Assembly (NCBI RefSeq): GCF_001642475.1
Contig: NW_019173941.1
Span: 1 to 64,000 of the forward strand
Reading direction: 5' to 3'
Source: Fonsecaea monophora
Taxonomy: Eukaryota > Ascomycota > Eurotiomycetes > Chaetothyriales > Herpotrichiellaceae
Length of the DNA: 64,000 nt
Shown here: positions 23,819 to 34,388 of the stretch, in pieces
How the letters are laid out: each line of letters opens with the position of its first letter
Numbering within the stretch: the stretch's first letter is position 1
Notes under the pieces: generated by a model
The model's input: only the letters and a program-made list of their open reading frames with translations
The model's database searches: none
Told to the model about the DNA's origin: nothing
Made by a program: the position numbers and the translations under genes

Positions 23819-24716
23819 GCCGTCTGATGGTTGGGCAGTGAAAAGAAGGTGATTGGATTAGGATGCAGCCTTGAACAGATTGAGCAAGGGATAAAATGAA
23901 CCTCAACTTCGACCTTGTCCTGCCACCAAGTGATCAAGAGAAGTGAAAAAGTGTACACAAGCCACATGCAGGACGAACAGGGTCGGTTTTCCTTGAATGC
24001 GCAAGAGCGCACATCAAATGGTTATCTTTTGTGTAGTATGCAAATAGTTTACGTGAAAAGGACAAGCAATGAATTTCTTTTGATATGAAAGGAAATGAGA
24101 TGAGATGAATGTTGTTTTATGTTACGTTGTATTGTGTCTAGCCTTAGTCGACTCTCTCGATCAATGTGGCTTCTATGGGACGGATCTTCTGCCTGACATC
24201 CTCCACCACTGGAGGCGTTGCATTGTTGCCCACCGTTGCTCCTCAGTATCATCGTTCGCTCCAAGATGACCCGAACCATCGTTGAGCCCATATTATTTCT
24301 GCGCTTCAGGGTCAGACAACTCCCCGCTAAGTCGCTGGAAGTCGCCCCTCATCATTGTTCAGCCACCGGCGCAATACACCGGCGCCCCGATCTCCTTTTC
24401 TCCAACACATCAAGGACCTAATACAAGACCACTCTGACGGCAGGAACCCCGTGGCTGTGTCGTAAAAGAACGTTGTTCTGTCTTGGTAAGAGAAAAGAGA
24501 AAAAAGAACATATCTGTAACTCGAGGAGACCATTCTCATCTATACAGGCTCCATTGAGAACAAGTTAAAGAACGGAAGTATCCATCCGCTCTCGAATAGC
24601 ATTTGGTACGTGGAAGGCCAGGCCAAGAAGGAAGCACAACCAGAAAAGCAAGAGGAGAGGATAGGCGGTTTAGATTCGACTCACGCAATTGAGAACACAC
24701 TTGTTGCTGGTTCAAG
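23819..24716. other. intergenic, no gene seen
   Basis: This is the 3' flank of malate synthase followed by the promoter of the DenD-like gene. I see no supportable coding frame. Confidence 0.6.
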
Positions 24717-25679
24717 ATGAAGATACTCATCACAGGAGCAGGCGGGTTTCTGGGCCAATTCCTCGCGCGCGAACTGCTACAAAACCCGGAGCACAAGGTC
24801 GTCCTGACAGACATTATCGACGTGCCTGTGCCCAAGGGGGCCAAGTACCCGCAAAACGCGACATGCGTCAAAGCCGACCTGCTGAAAGACCGCAGTGTGG
24901 TCACGCCGGATCTGGATGCGGCGTACATCTTCCATGGAATCATGTCCGCGGGCTCGGAAGCAAACTTCGACCTGGGCATGAGTGTCAATCTGGACTGCAC
25001 GAGATTGCTCCTTGAGACGATTCGACAAGTCCGCCCGGGACTGAGAGTCATCTACTCGTCCAGCGGAGCTGTCTACGGCCGCCCTCTGCCTGAGGTGATT
25101 ACAGAAGACGTCCTCCCCACTCCCGAGGGTTCCTACGGCGCCGCCAAGTTCATGTGCGAGATCCTCATTAACGACATGACTCGTAAGGGGTACATTGACG
25201 CCTTCATCATCCGATTTCCCACCATCACCGTACGACCGGGCAAGCCAGCACCAGCAGCCTCGGCCTTTATCTCGGGCATCATTCGCGAACCCATGGCGGG
25301 CAAGGAGTGTGTTTTGCCTGTCAAGGATCGCGCCTTCCCCAGCCACGTGTGCTCGCCCAAGACGTTGATTCACAACCTCGTCTACACGCTCACGCTACCC
25401 TCGGATGCGCTGCCGAGCCACAAGCGCGTGGTCAACGCCCCGGGACATGTGGTCACGATTCAAGAGATGCTCGACGCCCTGGCCAAGGTTGGCGGCGAGG
25501 ACAAACTCCAGTACGTCAAGGAGGAACATGATGAACCTATTGCCAAGATCCTGTATTCGTGGGCCGTCAAGTACGACAACTCGTTGGCGTACAAGCTGGG
25601 GATGAAGAAGCCGGACAGTTTTGAGCAGTCGGTGCGGGAGTTTGTCGAGTATATGGAGGAGCAAGAACGGTTATCCTAG
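24717..25679 (+). CDS. NAD-dependent epimerase/dehydratase, D-erythronate dehydrogenase-like
   Basis: This single exon encodes 320 residues. It is an extended short-chain dehydrogenase most like bacterial DenD, which oxidises D-erythronate to the 2-keto acid with NAD. The Rossmann motif GAGGFLGQFLA is at residues 7-17. An acidic VLTDI follows at the second strand, then VIYSSSGAVYGRP near residue 115 and the catalytic SYGAAKFMCE near residue 139. AFIIRFPTITVRPGKPAPAA is typical of the DenD group. The C-terminal third is the substrate lid. The class II aldolase follows in the same direction 1.26 kb downstream, which suggests a shared catabolic role. The exact substrate is inferred from family resemblance only. 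Confidence 0.82.
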   Translation: MKILITGAGGFLGQFLARELLQNPEHKVVLTDIIDVPVPKGAKYPQNATCVKADLLKDRSVVTPDLDAAYIFHGIMSAGSEANFDLGMSVNLDCTRLLLETIRQVRPGLRVIYSSSGAVYGRPLPEVITEDVLPTPEGSYGAAKFMCEILINDMTRKGYIDAFIIRFPTITVRPGKPAPAASAFISGIIREPMAGKECVLPVKDRAFPSHVCSPKTLIHNLVYTLTLPSDALPSHKRVVNAPGHVVTIQEMLDALAKVGGEDKLQYVKEEHDEPIAKILYSWAVKYDNSLAYKLGMKKPDSFEQSVREFVEYMEEQERLS

Positions 25680-26939
25680 GGATTGGAGAGTAAAAACTTT
25701 GAAAGGAGGATGCAGAGTTCTCTCCAAGGTATCAATAGTAGTCATGTAGGAGTGGTTGAACATACGCGCATACGCTGTGACAGATTGAAAAGTATCCATT
25801 GGTCCCAATAAACCCTCTGCTCTATCAACACTAGCTCTAACAACTACTCTTTCCTCTCTCAATATCTTCTCTCTTGTTCCACCTCTTTTGCAATCTTGCC
25901 CCTTTATAGATGTCGACTCTGCTGTGCTGTGCTTACGAAACGCATTGTCGATTGAATACTTAGTACAGAGTAGGTATGTCAATACCGAGACTCTATCCTT
26001 ACGGCCTATCATCGGCGCAATCCTCCGTCCATGTTTCTCAGCACCGGTGTCTCGGGGTTTTTCAAGAAGGTATACAGTCGACCGACAATTGCCACAATAT
26101 GGATCCGCATTGTGGCTAGAATATTCACATCGGAGTTGAAGCCGACGTTGGCCGATCGAATACAAGTACAAGCGAGTGAAACATCCACTGTAGGTGAATC
26201 GATATAGTATTGGGAGGGACGTCAACGTCCGTCTTTCTTTGCTCGGCACAAATGCCTAAGGAGGAGGAGGAGGAAGAGTACTCAGTAGAGTTCTAGGGCA
26301 GGTTTGACAAGGAGGGGAAAATAATACGAAGACAGAAATGCGTATCTTGTAGTAATATGTGCGTATGATAATTCGAAATGCGTCGCCCCTCCACCCCGCC
26401 ATTTCTGGCAATTCTACCAAATTCGTTGCCTGATTCGTATTTTTCCTTCCTTGGCCCCGCATGCGGAGAAAACGCCGATGAAACGACATCATTGTTTGTC
26501 CATCCACCATGTACCGTTGAAACAATAGGGCGTGGGCAAGACATTATCATATCTCTTTTTTATTTTTCTTTTCGGCACTTGGGGACAAAACCTCGAGAGT
26601 GCTTATTTTCTTGTACGATCTCAAGGGTGGGAAAAGACGAGACCTTACTGTGTTTTCTTTATTCGTCCGTGTCTTCTACTACAGTAGGTGGAAGAATACA
26701 AGGCGACTCTGCTGCTGCTGCCAGAGCGTGAGTTTTGGTCTTGGGCGCAAGTGATCAACAGTGCGTCTAGAGGGAAGAACATCTCAATATCCCAAAACAA
26801 CAGAGGAAGAAAATACTTGGAAACAACTGAAAACTGCCATCTGCGCTGAACATCAGACACGAGTCAGAAAGGCGATTTGTACCCGGTCGTCCAACCTTTC
26901 CCTCCTCTCCTCCCTTCGACACACCATAACACACACAAA
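25680..26939. other. intergenic between dehydrogenase and aldolase
   Basis: I see no gene. There is a GGA repeat at about 26260-26274 and a CTG repeat at about 26709-26720. The last 60 bases are CT-rich with CACACA just before the aldolase start. Confidence 0.55.
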
Positions 26940-27818
26940 ATGCCGGACCTCTCACAAAACATCTCAGTGCGCATCCTCAAGGCCGCCGAGGCCGGGGGAT
27001 ACGGTGTGCCCGGCGTGGTGTGCTACAACTTCGAGGCCATCATCGCGTGCCGCAAGGCGGCCGAGGCTAAGAACTCACCATGCCAGATCCTGCTGTTCCC
27101 CTGGGCGCAGGAGTATGCGTACGACAACATGGTGAACCTGGCGGCCGACGTGTGCCGGAGCGCAAAGGTGCCCATGTCGCTGCACCTGGACCACGCGCAG
27201 AGCGAGGAGGCCATCAAGCGCGCCGCCGACACGGGCAAGTTCGACAGCATCATGGTCGACATGTCCCACTACGAAAAGGAGGAGAACCTGGCCCGCACCA
27301 CCGAGCTGGTCAAATACTGCCACGACCTGGGCATCGCCACCGAGGCTGAGCCCGGCAGGATCAACGGCGGCGAGGCCGGTGTCCAAGACACGGGCGATCT
27401 CGAGGGTATCCTGACCACCCCGGACGAGGCAATGCAGTTCATAAACACGGGCATCGACTTCCTGGCCCCTGCCATTGGCAACGTGCACGGCCCTTACAAC
27501 GGCGTCGAAAACATCAAGTTGGATTTCCCCCGCCTGGCATCCATCCGGGAAACCTCGCGGGGCAAAGTCACCTTGGTCATGCACGGCACCAACGAGTTCA
27601 CCGCTGACATCTTCAAGCAGTGTGTTGACGCCGGCATGACGCGCTTGAACGTGAACCAGATCGTGCTGTGGAAGTACGAAGAGTACGCCCGACAGAAAGC
27701 CGGCAGGACGCCGCTGACCGAGTTCATGGAGGAGGGCACCAAGTTGATCCAGGAGAGGATTGAATGGATGATGGATGCAGTGGGCAGCACCGGTAAAGCA
27801 GGCGACGTCAAAATATGA
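26940..27818 (+). CDS. class II ketose-bisphosphate aldolase family protein
   Basis: This single exon encodes 292 residues. It belongs to the zinc-dependent class II aldolase family (FbaA/GatY/KbaY fold), which cleaves phosphorylated ketoses. Zinc-ligand regions are LHLDHAQSEE near residue 82, AEPGRINGGEAGV near 138, NVHGPYNGV near 181 and VMHGTNEF near 212. The phosphate-binding end is RLNVNQIVL near residue 236. Several positions differ from typical fructose-bisphosphate aldolase, for example AEPGRI for ELGxI and HGTNEF for HGGSG, so the substrate is probably a different sugar or acid phosphate. It lies downstream of the DenD-like gene on the same strand. Codons are strikingly GC-rich at third positions, which also produces a long antisense open frame. 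Confidence 0.82.
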   Translation: MPDLSQNISVRILKAAEAGGYGVPGVVCYNFEAIIACRKAAEAKNSPCQILLFPWAQEYAYDNMVNLAADVCRSAKVPMSLHLDHAQSEEAIKRAADTGKFDSIMVDMSHYEKEENLARTTELVKYCHDLGIATEAEPGRINGGEAGVQDTGDLEGILTTPDEAMQFINTGIDFLAPAIGNVHGPYNGVENIKLDFPRLASIRETSRGKVTLVMHGTNEFTADIFKQCVDAGMTRLNVNQIVLWKYEEYARQKAGRTPLTEFMEEGTKLIQERIEWMMDAVGSTGKAGDVKI

Positions 27819-28153
27819 GAGACGAGACACAGCGTGGAGTGGCTATGCAGGGGCGTCAGAAAAGTGCCCACACCGAGAACGCCATCCATAGAAGTCAAAA
27901 TAGCACGGTCGCATGTTAGACATTTGGCAAGGGAGTCTGTTTGATGACGTTACTTTTTGAAAATGTCCGTGGGCAGATCAGTCCAATGCATTTGGATAAG
28001 ATCAAATTGGACTGGTTTGGGTCAAATCTATCATCCCATCATGGTAGGGTATTTAGCCATGACATCGTTGGAAAATGCTTCTGACTTTGCTGTCTCCAAG
28101 CACCTGGGTACATTGAGCCTTATTCTCCCGCTCGGACGCTAGCTAGCATCCGT
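27819..28153. other. convergent intergenic gap
   Basis: This is the shared 3' flank of the aldolase (+) and the CUE-domain gene (-). Nothing else is seen. Confidence 0.6.
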
Positions 28154-29594
28154 TCACTTCGAGTCCGCTCCAACACTCTCCTTGATCGCAGCTTCTGTCG
28201 GATTCTTATCCTTCGCCTCTTCATCATCGGCTTTCTTTTCATCCTTCTTGACATCTGGCTCATCGTCCTTTAGTGTGATCACTTTCGCATCCTTCTCTTC
28301 GTCACTGTCACCGAGGCTAAATGGGTCGTTTTCCGCCACAGGGCTCGGGTCGATACTTTGTAGAGGCTGCCATTTGCTCGATTTTGTCGTCGACCCCGCT
28401 GCAGGCTTGGGAGAGGCGCTGTACATGTCCCTAATCTCCTCCGGCGGGCCATCTTGGAAGGAAACCTTTCGATTCGTGCCTGGCGACGGTCGACGATCTG
28501 GTCCTTGAACTCCTCCGGAACGGAAGAGATTCGGATTAGCCAATGGTCGACTCGATGTGCGCGGCGGAGCATCGCCGTCGCGGAGCTCTAGTTTGGAAAA
28601 GTCGTCGCCGATAGGCTGCATATCAGCGTCGTAGCGTTGGAGGTCTGCACTACGACGCATTTCGGCACTCCGGCGGCCTGTGAAGGGCGACTGTGCTGAT
28701 GGTCGGGCAGGAAGAGGTGGCTGAGCCTGAGTAAACTCTGCATCGTCGTCTTCACCGTCGATCTTCTTCTTGAAAGCGCTGATCCAGCTGTTCACAGTTT
28801 TCTGTGTTTCCACAAAACCTTTCCGGATATTATCACGAATCTCGGGAAGATCGTCTGTTGCCGAAATTCTGAGCATGGGTAGATATTGTGAATGAGCACA
28901 GACTTACCATCAATGAAGCTCCGCCACGGCACATCATCAGGGTTGGGGCTAGCCCCTGGCCGACCTACTCTTGACCCTGGTAAGTTTTCGTTATATCTTC
29001 CCCCGGAATCACGACGCCTCGGTTGTTGTCTGTCAACACCAGCACCACCATTGAATTCTTGAGCCAGCTGTCTCGCGTAGAGCTCATCTGCTTCAAGTTG
29101 GCTAAGCTTTGTAGATATAGGAGATTGCTGACGGGCGGGACGAGGAGGTTTAGCTGGGGGTAAAGGCTCTGGTTCTCGCTGAGATTCTGGGTCCGTCATC
29201 CCAAGGAGGGCATTGAATGCAGGTTCAATCTCTCCTCTGCTTGCAGTGAGAATTGCGCGGATGACGCTGATCTCAATGGTAGGAAAAGCTTCTTTTAAAG
29301 TGAGCTCTGCCTGTTCCCGCGGAGACATGGGTCGGGGAGGTTTTGGTGGTGCGGAGACATCGTCTTTGGGAGGAACTTTAGGCTGCGAAGGCAACTCTGT
29401 CTTGGACACTGTAGTCGTCTCGATGGTGCCGGTCTCTTGATCGCTATCGAAATCCAGGGGTCGAGCAGTAGTGGGAGATTCTGGGGGTCCATCGGATGGT
29501 TTCAGTGGTGAGACGGGCGACGGCTGCGCAGTGTCAATTAGAGGCCATATATTAGGAGATTAGGGATATCTCTCACGGGATCGTTGCTTGTCAT
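28154..29594 (-). CDS. CUE5: CUE-domain ubiquitin-binding protein, Cue5-like
   Basis: Exons are 29594-29577 (18 bases, MTSNDP), 29523-28908 and 28854-28154. The CUE domain follows the proline-rich N-terminus: EQAELTLKEAFPTIEISVIR and then AILTASRGEIEPAFNALLGM, with the family's FP and LL positions present. DELYARQLAQEF follows downstream. The C-terminal half is Pro/Ser/Asp-rich and disordered, ending in Lys/Glu/Asp clusters. In yeast the homologue links ubiquitinated aggregates to Atg8 during autophagy. The second acceptor was chosen at GCAACAG because the closer CTCAG is out of phase. The gene is divergent from the DHX35-like helicase across 387 bp. Confidence 0.8.
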
Positions 29595-29981
29595 GTCGAA
29601 GGTTGAACGGTTTCTCCTTCAGTCGTGACTCTTGATGCATGCGCTTCTCATGGAACAAAGATCAATTGTATTAACTCAGGCAACTCAGTTAATCGACACT
29701 TGAGACAACACATGTCTCCAGAGCAGCAGTTGGCGTGGGGCCGGAAATGATCCTGCCTTACGCTGCTTTTTGCCTGCGACTTGGCAGTGGCTGTGATGAC
29801 GTTGTTGTGGCGTTGGTCGCATTGTCTGCGTCGTCCTTCTGTGGCGGTGCGAATATCAATCCTCGAGGTCAGTCTGCGTTTCGTCGCCAATCCACATCCC
29901 AGTCGAAAGCTGCTAATTTGACGTGGAGATGATTTTTCAGAAAGCTGGCACTGGGCTTGATCTCCTAAGCCTGCCAGCACC
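29595..29981. promoter_or_regulatory. shared divergent promoter region, CUE5 and DHX35-like
   Basis: The 387 bp between two divergent start codons must contain both promoters and leaders. I could not pick out a clear TATA box. A GATGACGTTGTTGTGGCG stretch near 29795 contains a TGACGT CRE-like core. Confidence 0.45.
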
Positions 29982-32036
29982 ATGTCAGATCTTGATTCGT
30001 CCTTCATACCAGCATTGTACACCCCGCCCTCACTACTACCCATCGCCAGGCACAGAAGCAGTCTACTCTATACCATTGAAACGCACCAAGTCACGGTGCT
30101 AGTGGGCCAAACAGGCAGTGGGAAGACAACTCAACTACCTCAGTATCTGGAAAACGCAGGATGGTGCTCCAAGGGGCAATGCATAGCAGTCACGCAGGTG
30201 GGTCACTTGAATTTCTCGGTCGGTCCAGAGTCCATTGACCATTATCTGTAGCCCAGAAGAGTCGCCGTCACCACCGTGGCCGCACGTGTCGCCGAAGAGA
30301 TGAGATGTCAGTTGGGTGAACAGGTGGGCTACTCGATCCGCTTCGAAGATGTCACCTCCGCCAAAACCAGAATCAAATTTCTCACCGACGGCATGCTATT
30401 GCGAGAGGCTTTGGTTGATCCGTTGTTCACGAGATATTCCGTTATCATCATCGACGAAGCTCATGAGAGGTCACTCAGCTCCGACATTCTGCTTGGTCTA
30501 CTGAAGAAGGTGAAGAAGCGACGACCGGAACTGAGGATCATCGTCAGCAGTGCCACTCTTGAAGCAGAGCGATTTGCAGAGTTCTTTACCGAGCGCGATG
30601 CTCCTGAGGGTGAGCAACAATGTCGGATAGTCAGCATCGAAGGTCGGACATATCCCGTGGATATCCTCTATCTTGATCAACCGACAGATGACTATCTGGA
30701 GAAAGCCACACAGACAGCCTTTACAATCCACCAACAGGAGGCGCCTGGCGATATCCTCGTGTTTTTGACCGGCAGAGAAGAAATCGAAAGAGCCGTGCAA
30801 AAGCTTGTGGACCTGGCATCAACTCTACCTCCACAGGCACAGGCTCTCCAGCCTCTCCCGCTCTATGCTGGTCTCAGCACAGAAGAGCAGATGTACGTCT
30901 TCTCCGAGGCGGCGGAGAACACCCGGAAAGTCATCCTGGCGACGAATATCGCAGAAGCATCCGTCACCATCTCGGGTATCGTATACGTGGTTGATTGTGG
31001 TTTCGTAAAACTACGTGCGTTTAACCCCAACACAAACATCGAGACATTGACCCCGTTTCCCATATCGAAAGCATCTGCAACCCAGCGAGCCGGCCGCGCG
31101 GGACGTACCCGACCAGGAAAATGCTTCCGCCTCTATACCCAGCAATCTTATTCATCGCTCCCGGCAACGACTACTCCAGAGATTCAACGGTCAAACCTGG
31201 CCCCCGTGGTCCTCCAGCTGAAAGCACTTGGCATTGACAACGTTGTGCGTTTTGACTTTCTCTCACCGCCGTCCTCGCAACTGCTTATCCGCGCATTTGA
31301 TCTGCTCTACTCCCTGGGCGCCGTAGACGACTATGCAAAGCTCACTTCGCCATTAGGAACACGCATGGCCGAGCTAAGCGCCATTCCGCCCATGATGGCC
31401 AAATGCCTGCTCGCTTCCTCGTCTCCACAATTTGACTGTCAGAACGAGATGCTCACCCTCGCAGCGATGACCTCATTACAAGGAAATGTCTGGTTTCATC
31501 ACAGTGGAGAAAAAAAGGCAATGGACCTGTCGCGGCGAAAATTCGCTGCCGAAGAAGGCGATCAACTCACGCTGCTGAATGTATATCAGGCATTTGTGAC
31601 TAAGGGAAAGAGGGAGGCGAGGTGGTGCCACGAGCATCATCTGAATTTCAAGTCGATGCAAAGAGCAGTGAGCATTAGGAACCAGCTGAGGCGATACCTT
31701 GAGCGGCTCGGCGTCAAAGTGGAGGACTCAAAGGCCGCAGCCACATCCGTTAGTGCTCAGCCAAAGGACAAGGCCGCCAATATCTTGAAGTGTCTGGTGA
31801 CGGGCTTCTTCTCACAGGCAGCCAAAATGCAGCCGGATGGGACCTTCAGATCCGTCTCTGGAAACGTCACCATGCACGCGCACCCAACCTCCCTCCTGTT
31901 CAACCGCAAAGCAGAGTACGTGGTGTTTCACGAGTTGTTGGAGACTGGGGAGAAAGTATATATCAAGGACATCTCGAAGGTAGAGAAGGCCTGGCTGGTA
32001 GAGTTTGGGGGAGGCTATTACAACCTCAAGAGTTGA
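29982..32036 (+). CDS. DEAH-box RNA helicase, DHX35-like
   Basis: Exons are 29982-30197 and 30252-32036, giving 666 residues. It is a spliceosome-associated DEAH helicase related to DHX35 and fission yeast Prh1. Motif I is GQTGSGKTTQLPQ, motif Ia is the VAVTTVAARVAEEM region made by splicing after TQ, and motif II is IIIDEAHERS. Motif III is SSATLEAERF, motif IV VFLTGREEIE, motif V TNIAEASVTISGI, and motif VI QRAGRAGRTRPGKCFRLY. The C-terminal half holds the winged-helix, ratchet and OB-fold regions, including WCHEHHLNFKSM. The first exon is short with no long N-terminal extension, as in DHX35. The gene is convergent with the RecQ gene. Confidence 0.92.
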
Positions 32037-32277
32037 CATCTAGCGAGGGCTGGTTGATGCTAGACAACGACATGCTCTCGACAGTTTTTGAAGCGTGTGC
32101 ATACCGATGTACTTTCCGATGTCTGGAGCACTGAATGAAATGACTTCAGTTACGCCAAACACCTAACCATCAATGAGGGCAGAATCTCCGTTTTTGATTG
32201 TCGTACCGTGCCTGTCTTGGCGCCTCTTGCATCGTGTTCCATGGGTATCAAATGTTCATTAGCAGCCGTGGGTTTCG

Positions 32278-33795
32278 TTATTCGGACTCATAATCCAGAA
32301 TTGGTTCCCTTTGTGTGAATTCCATCGCTTCTGCTTCCGTGGCCAGGCCCCTTTCCTTGCGTTTCTTCAACTTGATCGGCCCCTCCTTGCACACGTCACA
32401 CGCAAAGTGACATTCTGCGGAGCCATTCTTCTCCCCAAAATACCGGGAGACTAGCAAATGACGGCAGCAGTTGGTGTTCTCGCAGAATTCAACAATGCTG
32501 CGCAGCGATTCGAACCTCGACTCCGTCTTGGCCGGGCTTTTGTCCTTGGCTGCCTCACATTTGGCTCGATACTCGCACCGCTCCTTGTCTTCTCGAGTGT
32601 ATAGGATTATGCTTGATGCTGCTTTGTTGTCCCTGCCAGCACGTCCTGACTCTTGCGTGAACGATTCCATGCCCCGTGGGAGACCGTAGTGGATCACAAA
32701 CCGAATAGTGGGGACGTCGATACCCATGCCAAAAGCCGTTGTCGCACAGATGATGTTAAACGAGGTCGTCATACTTTGGTTGTCATCAGCTTGTGCCGAA
32801 AGCTGGTCCGGAATGGCACGTCTCATAAATGTTCTCTGTACTTTCTCTCGTGTTTCCGTGTCTAAACCGGCATGGTAAGCGCTCGCTCGGATCTCCGCCG
32901 CGGTCAGTCTTGAGGCAAGCGAGTCTGCTGTAGCACGAAGTGGAACATAGACGATGCCTGTGATTGGGGGCACAGCAGCCGTTGAAAGCTTCTCTTTCCG
33001 ATGTCTGAGCTGCATTAGCCGCCTCTGGTACATAAAGTTCAGTTTTGAGAGAAGGTATGGGAATATGTCATCCTCTCCGTTCTCTGGGTTCGACTCTGAA
33101 AAGTATTGAATCTCATAATGGATGTTTGGTCGCGCAGTAGAGGTGGAAAAGCATCTGGTCTTATCAACATCAAGGCCAAGATATCTGAAAATGTCCTCTC
33201 GAACTTGTTTCGTCGCGGTCGCAGTCACTGCTATCAGCGGCACGGTAGGACAGGTGAGGTTGGTCTTCAGCCATACTAGCTCTTTGTAGCACGGACGAAA
33301 ATCGTGGCCCCATTCACTGATACAATGTGCCTCGTCCACAGCAATTCGCACCAATTGACCCTGGCGGTGGATTTTCATGATGAGCTTCCGGAAGCGGTCC
33401 TGTGCACAAAGCTCTGGAGTGACATAGAGAAGTTTGGTTTCCGGATGCCCGCAAAGAAGATCAGTCTCGATTCTCATTTTTTCGGACCATTCAGTCTTGC
33501 CATTGATACGTTCGACGGCGATGCCCAAGGACTTGGCGGCTTGGACCTGGTTATCCATCAAGGCTAAGAGGGGCGAAATGACAACAGTGACCCCAAAGGA
33601 GACAACAGCAGGCAGCTGATAACATAGTGACTTCCCGAATGATGTAGCAGCGCAGAGGAATACATCGTGTCCAGCAACGACGGCGGTAATGACCTCTTCC
33701 TGGAGTGGTCGGAATGCCGCCTTGCCGAAGACGCGTCTCAGGGTAAAGCGAAGATCTGTAATACTTGCAGCTCGTCTCAATGGAGCTCGTGGCAT
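32278..33795 (-). CDS. RecQ-family DNA helicase, short form
   Basis: This single exon encodes 505 residues from the ATG at 33795. An earlier in-frame ATG at 33855 would add 20 residues of no evident function. Helicase motifs are FRPLQEEVI (motif 0), ATSFGKSLCYQLP (I), VDEAHCISEWGHDFRP (II), AVTATAT (III), CATTAFGMGIDVPTIRFVIH (V) and FTQESGRAGRD (VI). A zinc-binding segment follows with CRHLLVSRYFG and CHFACDVC. The protein ends soon after, with no winged-helix RQC or HRDC domain, which resembles the short RecQ5-type layout. It is predicted to unwind 3'-to-5' in nuclear DNA repair. It is divergent from the Zn2Cys6 regulator and convergent with the DHX35-like gene. Confidence 0.9.
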   Translation of the reverse strand: MPRAPLRRAASITDLRFTLRRVFGKAAFRPLQEEVITAVVAGHDVFLCAATSFGKSLCYQLPAVVSFGVTVVISPLLALMDNQVQAAKSLGIAVERINGKTEWSEKMRIETDLLCGHPETKLLYVTPELCAQDRFRKLIMKIHRQGQLVRIAVDEAHCISEWGHDFRPCYKELVWLKTNLTCPTVPLIAVTATATKQVREDIFRYLGLDVDKTRCFSTSTARPNIHYEIQYFSESNPENGEDDIFPYLLSKLNFMYQRRLMQLRHRKEKLSTAAVPPITGIVYVPLRATADSLASRLTAAEIRASAYHAGLDTETREKVQRTFMRRAIPDQLSAQADDNQSMTTSFNIICATTAFGMGIDVPTIRFVIHYGLPRGMESFTQESGRAGRDNKAASSIILYTREDKERCEYRAKCEAAKDKSPAKTESRFESLRSIVEFCENTNCCRHLLVSRYFGEKNGSAECHFACDVCKEGPIKLKKRKERGLATEAEAMEFTQREPILDYESE

Positions 33796-34388
33796 ATCGC
33801 TCCGGAGGTGTACTTGTGGCGAATAGAGAGAAGATCCCCGTAGCCTAAGACACACATTACAGTGGTGCCGCTGCCGTGAAGATTTCAGGAGAAGTCGACG
33901 CGTCAGGCGCGGTATTGGGATAGCACTTGGTGATCTAATAGTCCACAGTACTTATGTGCGTAGTCACGTGAATATAACGAGCACGGTGGAGTGTACGACC
34001 TCCTGCTATTCTTTCTGCCCGCAACCACGTGATGGGCGCTCACACCAGGTGCCGATTGGCTCGCACAATCATCTATTATCGGTTTAGTGGGAAGCCACAA
34101 GGCCTGCCAAAGGCGAACCAGGCGTTTTCCTCATCAGACAACCTCCTAACTCGACCTTCGATGCGGACTGCTAGGACACGTTTCATTTGTGCAGAAGGAT
34201 TGGACTCACAATTATCTGCCACTGCAGGCTGCTTTGCCTTGAACCCTTCGTCTACGCAAGATGCCCCCAAACGCATCTACTGAACACTTGACGATTTGAA
34301 AACCTGCAGTATCTTCTCCTCTGTTACCATTACGTCGAGACACTCAAAGGCACTTTTATAGTCCAGCTTTATCCTTGGCGGAAGCCAT
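33796..34388. promoter_or_regulatory. divergent intergenic region, RecQ and Zn2Cys6 genes
   Basis: The 593 bp between divergent starts must hold both promoters. Two CACGTGA words, near 33965 and 34026, are E-box-like matches of the bHLH type. No coding frame is supported. Confidence 0.4.

Noticed and set aside
27075..27830. 251-codon antisense open frame across the aldolase gene
   Set aside because: It is a by-product of GC-rich third codon positions in the aldolase. It has no domain, and the sense strand is a clear family member.
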